A stretch of DNA of 64,000 nucleotides from Coffea arabica (lineage: Eukaryota > Streptophyta > Magnoliopsida > Gentianales > Rubiaceae): NCBI RefSeq assembly GCF_036785885.1, contig NC_092326.1, forward strand, positions 7,564,001-7,628,000, written 5' to 3'. Positions 1 to 10,765 of the stretch are shown one piece after another (within the stretch, counting starts at the first letter, position 1; the number at the start of each line of letters is the position of its first letter). The translations under genes and the position numbers were made by a program. A model generated the notes under the pieces. It was not told where the DNA came from. It ran no database searches and saw only the letters and a list, made by a program, of their open reading frames with translations.

Positions 1-2003
1 TGGTTAAGGAATCTTTCTTTTGTTCTTGATAATGTTCAATTAGTGACTTGTGTGAGTTAAGGATGTGATTTTGTGTAAGATTTCATGAATTTTGGTAGAG
101 ATTGTTAAATTTTTATTTTTATGCATGATTTTTCTGTTTTTATATGATTAGTATTGGTTGGCCATGGATGATGGTCTAGTATGGTTTAGAATGAAGCTTT
201 GGTGTGTTAATTGTAGTTATTTGTGGAAAATTTCCGTTTTGTACGGAAAATTTCAGATTTAGAGTTTTGAATTGGGGCTTTTCTAGGGTTATTGGGGGAC
301 TCTTGAATTGGCTTTGTTTAAAGGGTGTTGGGACCCTAATAAGTTGTATTGAATGGCCTATGACTTGTATTGGTAATTGTGGTTGCGTTTGGCAAACATA
401 AGTGAGTGATCGTAGGTTGGGAATTTGAAATTTTAAGGGAAATGCTGTCCAAATTGTAGGGTCATATGCTTTCTTGGAATTGGGTTGTTTTAGTGGTTCA
501 TTAGTGACCTTAGCGTTGTCTAAACCCTTAGCACCAAGTATACCTTAGATTACTTTCAAGTTCTTACAGTTTTACATTAGTGATGTGTGGTTTGGATTTA
601 TGACTCGTAAGCGAGTCTCATTGTGTTTTATTAAATGTTTTAGGGCGTGCCGGTGACACAAGGCGCTCGTTGGACAGAAATTTGTGATAACTCTCTCTGT
701 TTGAGTGGTGAGTGTACTACTCACATGATTGTTACTTCATGGCTTTGTTATACTTGAAATCTATGACTTGAATGCTTGTGTATATTGTTGAGATTGATTG
801 AGACGAGGGTGTACTTTATCACTCTCGCGCCCTATGGCTTATGTGACTGTTTACTATATCAATTGGATTTTACTTGAACATACTTGAACTGGTGTCGGTT
901 GAACGAGTATCCAATGACCTTTACTGTTAACACTGAGCTCAACCTCATTGGTGATCAATTGAATCGAGCCAGTAAGGGTTTGGTCAAGGAAATTGGCAAG
1001 CCTTGGGGACTGTTTATGTGGAGTCATTGAGTATGAGACTCTTGATTCCGGTATACTCGAGTATTATCATATCTGAACTGTTTGGAGTTCGAGCCCGGTA
1101 GGGGTATGTGAGGTGGAAGGAATTGGAGAAAGTAGGGTCTATGGTTGGTTACTCTTTGTACATTGACGGAGAGTCAATGAGGTGAGATCAAGTATGGCAA
1201 GTAAGGAAAGGGCTCTTGAGAGCCGTCCGTATCCTTTTACCAATTTTTATTGAAATGTAGTGTTAACTGGTTCATTTATTGAATGAATTTAGTTTGAGTA
1301 GCTTTGTGCTTACATGAACTTCGTGCTTGGGTGATGGTACCTCATTAGGCGAAAGCTCACCCTATTATCTTTGTTTTCCTTACAGGGATATGAGTAACTT
1401 TTGGGAGACTGTGAATTTGGAAGCTGAGTCGAGCTAGTTTAATTATTGTTTTGAATAGCTCTTCAATGGTTGAAAAGAAAACCTAAGTGTATTTTGATCC
1501 CTCCTCTCTTTTGAGTTGTAAATTTGAAACCTTACTTGTATAAACGTGTTTGATAATGTTGGTATGTTATGTTGACTTGTAAATGTCTCATTTCAATGTT
1601 TATATGATTTGTTGGTGTTTGGTTGGACATCAAACAGGCTCGGATTTCAAACGGCAAAAGGGAAAAAATTTGGCGGGAAAGGGCATAGGCGAATCCTGCC
1701 AGATTGCTGGCAGGATTGCCTTGGAAATTTTGGAAATCCAGCCAGTGCTCTCTGGCCCCAATCCGGCCAAGAATCCGGTAGGAAATCCGGCCAGATTCTG
1801 GCCGGATTGTGACGTGGCTAGCACTATTCATGTGCGGCTCCGTTTTTCATTTTTCGTTTCACGACTTTTGAATCGTTTGAGCGCATTTTTATCTTCCGGA
1901 GCTTTTTAAATTATTTTTAACTGCCTCGTTAGTCCTGGCAAGAGTTGGACAGACAGTTCGCTAACTCTTTTGGTACGCTTTAGGGGAAGGTGGGGCTGTC
2001 ACA
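1..2003 (+). mobile_element. Long LTR-type element, right-hand portion (left end outside window)
   Basis: The segment ends in a purine-rich tail followed by GGGGCTGTCACA, nearly the same ending as two complete units at 7649-10180 and 27389-31276. Matching blocks show common descent: around 800-830 (GTGTACTTTATC next to CTCTCG) and around 1095-1180 (GAGCCCGG, then GACGGAGAGTCA) correspond to about 30305-30330 and 30640-30735 of the third unit, while about 224-330 resembles 8480-8600 of the second. No protein-coding potential is visible, as expected for LTR sequence. The left end, and therefore any target duplication, is outside the window. By analogy with Tekay/Del-like elements, which have long LTRs, this is probably a solo LTR or the edge of such an element; the lineage is inferred. 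Confidence 0.7.
1787..1818 (+). repeat. GGCCGG hairpin followed by TGACGTGGC
   Basis: CCGGCCAGATTCTGGCCGG (1787-1805) is a perfect 7-bp inverted repeat around a 5-nt loop. It is followed at 1810-1818 by TGACGTGGC, which contains an ACGTG core of the kind bound by plant bZIP factors. The same hairpin with a different loop occurs at 7711-7729 and 29814-29832, and the third copy is also followed by TGACGTGGC. Regulatory function is inference. Confidence 0.7.
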
Positions 2004-2615
2004 GAACTAATTGGTAGATCACCTCAAGAAAACCAACATGCAATAAATTGAATGAGACAATAGGAATAAACTCATGATTCAACCATTAAATTAACCAAAA
2101 ATTCAAGGCAATTAGATTAGAATACAAAAGATATAAAAAAATTAATTTTCGGGAGTATAAAATATAAAAATAAATTTCAGATTCTCACAATCAAACTTAT
2201 TAGAACGCATTCCACAGAATACACTTCGTCTAATATTTTACCTTGAACCCTCAAAAACATCAGAGGAAAGGTTCTAAGAAAATATTCTGATAGTACCACT
2301 TGATGCATTTCCAACACATTTGATTTTTGGAGATGCGGTAGACAGATCTCCATACTCGGAATCAGAATAAAAATGCCACTTTTTAAGCTCATTCTTTGAA
2401 TTAAATCTAGATATGCATTTTTCACTTGGTGGATTTCAGACATCGATGTTCCAAGTTAGAGCTCGTTTAAGCTTGCCACAATCCATGGAACCTTGACATC
2501 TCTCTATTGGTTGTTCAAAATGCCCATGTACTGGAGACATTCTGGTGTTGGTATTGCCATCAACTGGGCGGCGCTCTTAGCATAAGTAGTGAAAAATTGA
2601 ATAGTTAGAATTTTG
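2004..2615 (-). pseudogene. Spacer with a coding-like minus-strand fragment, family unknown
   Basis: This is the stretch between the left LTR-type element and the gypsy element. On the minus strand one frame stays largely open from about 2580 down to 2177, broken by an amber codon near 2512 and an ochre codon near 2460; the uninterrupted end gives 88 residues. Composition is more gene-like than the surrounding AT-rich DNA, but I do not recognise a family. It may be an old gene scrap or part of another element. Confidence 0.2.
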
Positions 2616-3169
2616 TGTAATGGAGTGAAGAGTAAAGTGACAGCTGGAAATGAAGAAATAAGGAAGGTGTTGGAGAAGGCATGATTGTAGAATACTGGAA
2701 GCGTGGAATGAAGGAAACAAGCTGCGAGAAAGCGTGCTCACAGAACCATGCCTTTATTGGGTTTTCCATGTATTCAGCCTGAGCTGAGGACCACTGTAGT
2801 CGAGGATCCTAGAATGACACGTGTTTTAAACTTTTTGGTCACGTTAGAGTTAGTTTGGTAAATGATATAAGCATGAGAAATTTTTATAATGATTCAGCTC
2901 TTGTCATTATTCCAGATTTGATTGTAAGGAGATTTGGTCTTGCCAATCTCATTTACCCTTTCCCATGTTTTCCTTCATCTCTTTCCCCCTCTTTTTTGAA
3001 TCCATATCTTCTATTCTTGTAATTCTATTATTGAATTCATTAATGGAAAGTTGAGTTCATCTTTTTGAATTCTTCCATTTCACTGTTTCATTGATTGCTA
3101 TGGAAGTTTAGAGTATATTATTCTTGTATTATTTCTTCATTGCTGCAACTTTGGTTCAGAACCACAACA
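2616..3169 (+). repeat. 5' LTR of the gypsy element
   Basis: It begins TGTAATGGAGTG and ends AACCACAACA, matching the copy at 10213-10765 almost base for base in its right half and less well in its first ~220 bp. The primer site starts one base after it. A weak TATA-like GATATAAG lies near 2865. Confidence 0.9.
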
Positions 3170-3170
3170 G

Positions 3171-3182
3171 TGGTATCAGAGC
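3171..3182 (+). other. Primer binding site, initiator Met-tRNA
   Basis: TGGTATCAGAGC directly follows the 5' LTR and is the standard plant retrotransposon primer site complementary to the 3' end of initiator tRNA-Met. Confidence 0.92.
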
Positions 3183-3201
3183 CAGCTACGAGCTATTGGG
3201 A

Positions 3202-4290
3202 ATGACTAAAACACAGGACAAAATGTTGAGGAAAGATTTAACTGAGTTGGGTAGTGCAGTAAGGACATTCACTAATAAAAATGATGAACTAGAACAAGCT
3301 ATCAGAACAATGGAGCATAGGCAAGAGAGCACTGAAAAGCTCTTAAAAACTTGGACCAGAAATATGAGGGCATCATGAATATGATGGCACAGATGATGGC
3401 GAAATTGAATGACAAGGGTAAGGGTGTTGAAGGCAATAGCTCAGGATTAGGACCCAAAGAAGGGAGACAAGAAATAGGAGATACAAAGAGAAGCTCGGGG
3501 TAGATCTGAACCAAAGGACAATAAAGCTAATACCAGGCTGCCTAAGATGGAGTTACCTAACTTTACTGGTGAGAACCCAATGGAGTAGGTCAAGAAGGCT
3601 AATAAGTATTTCAAGATCAATGTAGTCGAGGAGAATATGAAATCAGAGATTGCAGAACTTTACTTCAAAGATAAGGCAGAGACATGGTTCCATGGAGTAT
3701 TTGGTGGCAGAGAGGCAATCCCTTGGACTGAGTTGTCCAATGCACTATGTGAGAGGTTTGATGATGGAACTCCAGAAGAAGCTATAGAAGAATTCAATAA
3801 ATTGATACAGACAGGTTCTATACTAGACTACCTAGAGAAGTTTGAGATGCTCAAAGCTTTGGTAATGCCTTTACTCTCTCATTTACAAGATTTTTACTAC
3901 AAAACATGCATTCTGAGTGGTTTAAAAGAAGAGATAGTGAATATGGTTAAAATGGCTAAACCAAGGACCCTAGTAGATGCAACAGATGCTGCTAAATTAC
4001 AGGAGAGAAATCTGAGAGCCCTGCAAAAAATCCAAAAATCACCCTCTCACAGCCCCTATTTCCAAAAATCTATACCTAAATTGCAGAATCACTCCAAATG
4101 GAACTCACCTAGCCCTAAATTTCCAAATAAACAGACCACTAGAGCCTACAACACCCCACCAGTAGCCAGAATTAGTTCAAAAAACTCACCCAAGTTGAAC
4201 TTAACCATAGGAGGGAGAATGGACTTTGTTTCAAGTGTGCTAAGGCTTATACCCTGGGTCATGTGTGCAAGCAATCTCATCTGAACCTCT
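3202..4290 (+). pseudogene. gag remnant of the gypsy element
   Basis: Structural capsid protein, decayed. An ATG at 3202 opens a polar, coiled-coil-rich N-terminus that loses frame near 3375. The capsid core is open at 3637-4284 and has the usual plant Gag features: AETWFHGVFGG early and a long helical region with FEMLKALV and SGLKEEIV. A CCHC zinc knuckle (CFKC followed by GH and VC) is readable at about 4224-4260, but in a different frame from the core, so a frameshift separates them. A TAG replaces an expected Trp or Gln codon near 3585. The protein would package the element's RNA; this copy cannot make a full-length product. Confidence 0.8.
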
Positions 4291-4379
4291 TACTGATGAG
4301 TGAAGAAGAGGGAGTAGTTGTTGTAAATGGGGAAGAAAAGAAGAATGATCTGATATCTTCTGTGATCATGTTGAAGGAA

Positions 4380-5560
4380 AACTAGAAGATGAACATATGG
4401 AAATTTCAATTCATGTACTAACAGGGGGAAGTGAGCACAAAACTATTAGATTAAAAGGGGTAATAAAGGAAAGGAGTATCATTGCACTGTAGACAGTGGT
4501 AGTAAACACTGTTTCCTAGATGAACAAGTACCAAAAAATTTGGGGATGGATAGCAATGGACCCTTATTGGTAATCAAAGTAGCTAATGGAGAGAAAATGC
4601 AGTCCAAGAGTTTACCTAAGCCTGTCATATGGAAAATGTAAGGGTATGAGTTCCAACACTAGTTTAACATCCTGAAACTAGAAGGTTTTGATATGGTATT
4701 GGGGGTGGATTGGCATGCCAGATATAGCCCCATGGAGTTTGACTTTAAGGGGTTAAGTGTGAAATTTAAGAAAGGAAATCAATAGGTAGAATTGAATGGG
4801 GAAAATAGCCAGGTGCAATTGAGACTGATAAAGAGAAGTAGGTTGCACAAATGGGACAGGCAACAAGCCTATGGAATCCTGGCACAACTAAGTGTAGTAG
4901 ATGATAAAGTGCAGGAACAAGAGACAGTAGCTCCAAAAATTGAAGAAATGCTGCAAGAGCCTAAGGATGTGTTTAAGAAACCTCAGAGACTACCCCCTGT
5001 AAAGAGTAATGATCATGCCATAATCCTCAAGGAGGGTGCTAAGGCATTCCAATCCGAGTGTCCCTATGTTCAGAAGACTGAGATTGAAAAGTTAGTTAAG
5101 GAGATGTTACAAAATAGGATCATTCAACTGAGTTGTAGCCCTTTTGCCTCTCCAGTGCTTCTGGTCAAGAAGAAGGATGGATCAAGGAGATTCTGTGTAG
5201 ATTACAGGCAACTGAACGAACTGATAATAAAGAACAAACTTCCTATGCCTTTATTGATGAACTGTTGGATGAGCTATATGGATCCAAGTACTTCACCAAG
5301 ATTGATCTTAGAGCTGGATATTTCCAGATTAGGGTGAGGGAAGAGGATATATCTAAAACAGGTTTCAAAACTCATCAGGGCCTTTATGGGTTTAAGGTCA
5401 TGCCCTTTGGGCTAACTAATGCCCCTACAACCTTCCAGAGTTTAATGAACCATGTGCTTCAAAAGTAGTTGAGAAAACATGTACTGATATTTTTTGATGA
5501 TATATTAGTATACAGTCCAACATGGGAGGAGCACAAAGAGTAGGTTACTAAGGTTCTAGG
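4380..5560 (+). pseudogene. Protease and reverse transcriptase remnant of the gypsy element
   Basis: The aspartic protease active site DSG is at 4492-4500, within a TVDSGSKHCFL context. A second open stretch from 4792 contains the RT entry motif [20 protein letters not shown]. The frame shifts near 5260 and continues as [14 protein letters not shown] and [17 protein letters not shown]. The catalytic aspartates are in FFDDILVYS (DD at 5496-5501), after an amber codon at 5467. The palm-domain motifs are all recognisable and in family order, but at least one frameshift and several amber stops break the protein. Confidence 0.85.
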
Positions 5561-6330
5561 ATTCTGAGGCAACATCAGTTATATGCAAAAAGAAATAAGT
5601 GTTCTTCTGCACAGGAGCAAGTGGAATACTTAGGCCACATTATCACAGCAGAGAGAGTAAGGGCTGATCCCAAGAAGATTGATAGTATGATGTAGTGGCC
5701 AAGACCAAAAAATGTTAGGCAGTTGAATGGATTTTTGGGTCTAACAAGCTACTATAGGAGTTTTGTTAAGGGGCATAAGGCCATTGCAAAGCCATTGATC
5801 ATTCTACTCAAGAAGGATGGATTCAAGTAGGGTGATAAGGCAGAAGAAGCTTACTAGAAGCTGAACTTGGCTATGTGCAGTACACCTGTATTAGCACTTC
5901 GATTTTTTCCAACAATATGTTGTCGAGATAGATGCCTGCTATGGGAGTATAGGAGTTATACTAATGCAGAATAGGAGGCCATTGGCATACTTGAGTCAAA
6001 ACTTGGGGCAAAAGAACCTAGGACTGTCAATATATGAGAAAAATCTGTTGGCTTTGGTCACAGTTGCACTACCTGGAGGGTCACCACTTCATCATCAATA
6101 CTGATCACCAGATCCTGAAGTACCTATTGGAACAAAGAATCACCACTCCACTACAACAAAAATGGCTAACTAAACTGATGGGATTGAGCTATGTAATATG
6201 CTATAGGAAAAGGAATGAGAATGTAGTGACATATGCCCTTTCTAGGAGAAAGAAGAATGAAGAAAGTGAGTGTGCAACGATAACCACTCTAGTACCAGAA
6301 TGGATTAAGGAGATGATAGAAAGTTATTAA
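5561..6330 (+). pseudogene. RT thumb and RNase H remnant of the gypsy element
   Basis: The thumb/connection is readable as YLGHIIT, then the [14 protein letters not shown] motif near 5720. RNase H follows at about 5900-6260, with TDH in HFIINTDHQILKYL near 6100 and a degraded terminal ALSRR near 6236. Amber codons occur near 5695, 5828 and 5855, each where related elements have Gln or Trp. The enzyme would remove RNA during reverse transcription; this copy is inactive. Confidence 0.75.
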
Positions 6331-6366
6331 GGGGATGACTAGACTCAAAACCTTATCAGAGAAGCA

Positions 6367-7240
6367 TTGGTTTCTCTAGGAAGTAACATAGACTACAGCT
6401 ATCAGAGTGGGATACTGAGATATAAGGAGAGGATAGTTGTTGGAAAAGGGGGAGAAATAAGGAAAAAATACACATCTGCTCTCCATGAGTCACAGCTAGG
6501 GAGTCACTCAGGGGCACAAGCTAGTTTCATGAGGGCTAAACAACTGTTCCACAGTGTGACACTTGTAGGAAGTGTAAGGATGAGCATGTTGCTTATCCAG
6601 GTCTCCTACCACGTTTACCCATACCACAATAGTCTTAGAGTCATATCACTATGGATTTTATTGAGAGTCTTCCCAAATCTGAAAGGAAAGATTCTATTCT
6701 AGTAGTAGTGGAAAGATCCACTTGATACTTCTAAAGTAGCCAGGATTTTCTTGGATCACATCTGCAAGCTGCATGGCGTATCTCAGAGCATGATCTCAGA
6801 CAAGGATAAAATCCTCATCAACCAATTCTCGACTAAGCTTTTTACCATACTTGGAGCCAGTGTAAACTTAAGCATAGCTTATCACTCCCAAACGGATGGT
6901 CAAATAGAGAGGGTCAACCAAGTTCTGGAAATGTACCTCTGGTGTATGACATACTTAGAACCAAAGAAGTGGAATGCATGGCTATCTTTCGCTGAGTGGT
7001 GGTATAATACATCCGATCATACTGCTATATAGTTGAGCCCTTTTGAAGCTCTATATGGAACAAGCCTTCCCAACTGACTTTGGCCCTTACTTTCAAGCTA
7101 GAGTGACAACAATGGAGGAATATGTGAAAGACAGAAATAAAATAGATGTAATGCTATAGCAAAACCTGAAGCTATCTCAGGAAAGAATGAAGAGGTATGC
7201 CGATGAGCATAGGAGTGAAAGGGAATTTTAGGTGGAAGAT
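6367..7240 (+). pseudogene. Integrase remnant of the gypsy element
   Basis: An N-terminal region (LHESQLGSHSG near 6481) precedes the catalytic core: MDFIESLPKS-like sequence near 6650, ISDKDKIL near 6796 and HSQTDGQIERVNQ near 6885, which together carry the D, D and E positions of the retroviral integrase fold. A TAG at 7030 interrupts a TAI-LSPFEALYG segment, and further frame loss occurs near 7060. The enzyme would insert the cDNA into chromatin. Confidence 0.8.
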
Positions 7241-7648
7241 TAGGTCTATCTGAGGTTACAACCTTACAGATAGTCGACTGTGGTAGTCAAGAATAGCAAC
7301 AAACTATCTGCCAAATACTTTGGTCCTTATCAGGTAGAAGAAAAGGTTAGAAGCGAGGCTTACAGGCTTAAATTACCTGTTGAATCTAAGATACACCCTG
7401 TGTTTCATGTATCTCTATTGAAGAAGAAACTGGAAGGAAAAGCATCACCTATGCTACATCTACCAAATAATGATGAGAAAGGGCAACTTAGGGTGGAACC
7501 AGTGGCATTGCTAGACAGGAGGATAATCAAGAAGAAAAATGCTACAGTGACACAATGGCTAATCCAATGGTGGGGCACTGAACCTGAAGAAGCAATTTGG
7601 GAAGATGCAGTATAGATAAAGGAGGAATTTTCATATTTCCAATCTTGA
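7241..7648 (+). pseudogene. Chromodomain-like C-terminus of the gypsy polyprotein
   Basis: An open stretch at 7280-7615 begins with the integrase C-terminal GPYQVEEKV block, passes VFHVSLLKKKLEG, and ends with LIQWWGTEPEEAIWEDA, the aromatic/acidic pattern of plant chromovirus chromodomains. In related elements this tail directs integration to marked chromatin. The stop codon here is a TAG at 7612, which may itself be a mutation. The nested solo LTR starts just downstream. Confidence 0.8.
7644..7648. repeat. Target-site duplication CTTGA (left copy)
   Basis: CTTGA immediately precedes TGTGACGCC at 7649, and an identical CTTGA follows the element end at 10181-10185. This proves insertion of a 2532-bp unit into the gypsy element. 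Confidence 0.92.
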
Positions 7649-7710
7649 TGTGACGCCTGAAAGAGGAAAAAATTTACTGGTGAACAGTGTTAACAAATCC
7701 GGTTGCACAT

Positions 7711-7832
7711 CCGGCCAGAAACTGGCCGGATTGCTGGCCAGATTGAGTTGGCCGTGTGAAAAAAAAATTGATTTGCTTCTGCCTTGCATCCGGCCGACAA
7801 TTCGGTCGGATATCCGGCCAGATTCTGGTCGG
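7711..7832 (+). repeat. Two GGCCGG hairpins
   Basis: CCGGCCAGAAACTGGCCGG (7711-7729) is a perfect 7-bp stem. CCGGCCAGATTCTGGTCGG (7814-7832) is the same stem with one change. They are 84 bp apart and embedded in further CCGG/CGGTCGG words. Confidence 0.75.
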
Positions 7833-7880
7833 ATTCTGTCGTGCCCAGCTTTTCTTAGCGATTAAGTTTTCACTTTTGGC

Positions 7881-7889
7881 TATATTTAG
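7881..7889 (+). promoter_or_regulatory. Candidate LTR TATA box
   Basis: TATATTTAG lies ~50 bp after the second hairpin and just upstream of a pyrimidine-rich stretch. It would start transcription about 30 bp further right. It is the best promoter candidate in this element. Confidence 0.45.
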
Positions 7890-10180
7890 GGGTTCAAAAC
7901 CCACTTTTCTTCTTCCTTCAGTGGACCGAACCTCTTGGGGAGCAAAAATAAGCGAGAAAACTCCTTTCTTTTCCTTTGATTTCCTTCATCAATCTTGAGA
8001 GGTTTCTTCCAATTTCGATAATCTACTCCGATTAAGTTCACGTGCAAAGTGATAGCAAGCTAAGGGTGGAAAGTTTTGGGAGCAAAAGGGATTTGTTTTG
8101 CTTGTTTCAAGGTGTTGAAAGGTATCATCCTTAGAGGCCTTCTTTTATGCTATTAATCTTGTGATTAAGCTATTGATTTTGATGATTTATGAATATTCTT
8201 GTGATTTGGAAGTGGGATGATGATAGTTGCTAATTTCTAGATTTTAGTTAAGTTATTTCATCTTTGATTTGGTATGTGTGTGATTTGTAGAAGTTATTCT
8301 AGTTTTAAAGTGGACTAGAGATGTTGTACATGTTATGTTGTGGATGATTTCATGATTTTAAGTAGAGTTGGACCAATTTCTGATTTATTGGAGAATTTTC
8401 TGATTTTATATGATTATTGTTGGTTAGTCATAGAATGGTAGTTTAAAATGGTGTGAAATGGGGTTTTTGTGTGTTAATTGTGGTTATTTGCGGAAAATTT
8501 CAGCATGTGTGCGGAAATTTCAGTTTTAGGATTTTAATTTGGGACTTTCTTATGGTTGGTTCTTGAGCTCTTAATTGATTAAGATTTAAGGGTAGTGTGA
8601 CCCTAATTAGGTATGTTTTATAACTTATGATTTGTATATGAATGTGTGGTTGAATTGAGATGGTATTGGTGATATTTTTAGGATGGAAAATAGGGAAATT
8701 TAAGGGAAATGTTGTCCAATCTTTGAGAGCATGTGATAAATGTGTTATGTGAAACGTTAATGTTATATGTGCTAGTTTCACTGCTTTCTAAAATTCCAAC
8801 TTGTGTAGGTCAATATCAAGGGTAGGGTTTCGAATTTGAGGCTTAACTATGGTTGTTTTTGGAGCTCTTAAATGGCTCATATTGAAGGGGCATTATGGTG
8901 TCATTAGATGTGTGGTATATCTTATGCTTCGTATGTGTAATCGTGGTGATATACAAATGTTAGTTAGAAGCGTAATTTCCATTTACCTTGTTCTAGACTT
9001 AACTTGGACTGTCCATTTATCCATGTTTTAGACTGAACTAGCTTGTGGACAAAACATGAAAGTTGTAGAAATATGAGTTAGCTATCTACCTGCAAAATTT
9101 CAGATTGATCGGAATACTGTACCTTGTGCATTTATCGAAATACCCTTGACTGTTCATAGACCCTGTTTTGCGGACAGATTTCTGTCCTCTTTGAGATTTC
9201 GATATTTGACCCTGAAACTGTAGGATTTGGCTTTGGAGGTCTTCATAAGAACTGTAGATCTATGTCTTAGCTTCGTAACGCCATAAGATTCGTTTCAATC
9301 CGATAAGTGTAGCTTCAATTGTGATTAAAGTGCCAAAAGGTGATAGAAGTTTGATAATATTAGAATTCCTTTGCTTGACCTGATATTTGTAATCTAGGGT
9401 TTCGACTTGAGCAAGGCAATGATGTATGCTGGATAAGGTTCATGAGCCGTGGTTGGTGAGTGATCCCTTAACTATTTCTAAAAGTTACTTTTGAAATAAT
9501 TCTTGCATTAGTTACACGATTGCATATCATTGTATTTGTGTGTGTGCCATGACATTTTGGCTCCGATGAGATCTTGGGAAATCTTGTGCTTAGAACCAAT
9601 GTCTCCACTGCTATTTACGCATTCTCTGGAGCACGATGGCTCCTTATTTCTGTTTATCTGTTATCTGATTTAATGGAGCGTTGGATATTTAAGTACAAGG
9701 ATTTCACTGGCTCAAAAAGAGCAATATACGCACATTTGATCACTGATTCTTGATATCATTTAAATGCACTATTGTAAAATTTATTTGATTACTGATTTTA
9801 CTGTTCACTCACTGAGCTTCTAGCTCACCCCAAATGTTTTCTTCTCCCTACAGGGATCGAGGCAAAGGAAGCGCTCGTATTACGTTGTTTGTGTGACTGG
9901 ATGGCATAAATCTTATACAGTTAGATTTGGATTCATTTTATGTACTAGTTAGGCTAGTGTGACTATTTGGAATTTCAGTGGATGTATGAGCACGTCCCAC
10001 GCTTAGAATTAGTTTCCGCTTCGCTTATACTATGTAATTCTTGGAGAATTTGATGTATATTTGGGATTTATATTGTAATTTTATTTGAGAACTGTAGTGA
10101 GTGATTGAATCCCGGTGAGAGTTGGGCAGGCGGTCCGCCGAACCCTTTGGTTCGCCTTAGGGGGAGGTGGGGCTGTCACA

Positions 10181-10212
10181 CTTGAGGGCAAGATTTTATA
10201 GATGGGGGGCAT
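10181..10212 (+). other. Right TSD copy and polypurine tract of the gypsy element
   Basis: CTTGA at 10181-10185 closes the nested insertion. The remaining host sequence runs into GATGGGGGG (10201-10209), the polypurine tract priming plus-strand DNA, three bases before the 3' LTR. Confidence 0.8.
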
Positions 10213-10765
10213 TGTAATGGAGTGCAGAGTTAAGTGGTAGTTGGAAATGAAGAAATAAGGAAGAAGTTGGAGAAGGCGTGATCGCAGAATACTAGAACCG
10301 TGGAACGAAGGAACAAACTATGAGAAGGCATTCTCACAGAACCATACCTTTGCTGGGTTCTTCACGTATTCAACCTTAGCTGAGGACCACAGCAGTCGAA
10401 GATCCTAGAATGACACATGTTTTAACCTTGTTGGTCACGTTAGAGTTAGTTTGGGAAATGATATAAGCATGGGAAATTTTTGTGATGATTCAGCTCTTGT
10501 CATTATTCCAGATTTGATTGTAAGGAGATTTGGTCTTGCCAATCTCATTTCCTCTTTCCCACATTTTCCTTCATCTCTTTCCCCCTCTTTTTTGAATCCA
10601 TATCCTCTATTCTTGTAATTCTGTTATTGAATTCATTAATGGAAAGTTGAGTTCATCTTTTTGAATTCTTCCATTTCACTGTTTTATTGATTGTTATTGA
10701 TGCTTAGAGTATATTATTCTTGTATTATTTCTTCATTGTTGTAACATTGGTTTAGAACCACAACA
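10213..10765 (+). repeat. 3' LTR of the gypsy element
   Basis: Partner of 2616-3169: same TGTAATGGAGTG start and AACCACAACA end. By eye roughly nine of ten positions agree, with differences crowded into the first ~220 bp. Confidence 0.9.

Larger units (their letters stand above)
7649..10180 (+). mobile_element. Nested solo LTR-like element, 2.5 kb
   Basis: It starts TGTGACGCC, ends GGGGCTGTCACA, and is flanked by perfect CTTGA duplications. No open reading frame with transposon motifs lies inside. Its family is shared with 1-2003 and 27389-31276. A TATA-type sequence (7881-7889) lies after GC-rich hairpins, suggesting a promoter near its 5' end and a long transcribed remainder. A block at 8483-8600 resembles 8820-8910, an internal repeat. 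Absence of an internal region implies a solo LTR formed by unequal recombination, or a naturally gene-free unit. It lies between the chromodomain tail and the 3' LTR of its host. Confidence 0.85.
2616..10765 (+). mobile_element. Ty3/gypsy chromovirus (Reina-like?), decayed, with nested insertion
   Basis: A complete but inactive LTR retrotransposon. It has paired LTRs of about 554 bp (2616-3169 and 10213-10765), a Met-tRNA primer site, a G-rich polypurine tract, and remnants in the order gag, protease, RT, RNase H, integrase, chromodomain-like tail. Integrase after RNase H places it in Ty3/gypsy, and the C-terminal chromodomain-like segment in the chromoviruses. Short LTRs and a ~5.6-kb length once the nested element is removed fit the Reina lineage, but that sub-call is inferred. 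Flanks are TTTTG (2611-2615) and TTTTT (10766-10770), an imperfect 5-bp target duplication. Every coding domain carries stops and frameshifts, so it is non-functional. Confidence 0.9.

Noticed and set aside
1630..1909. Overlapping open frames on both strands of the GC-rich block
   Set aside because: Caused by hairpin-rich GGCCGG sequence; no domain and no codon bias.
1787..7832. Spaced palindromic repeats considered as a CRISPR-like array
   Set aside because: Only a few copies, far apart, inside LTRs of a eukaryotic genome; no array spacing or cas genes.
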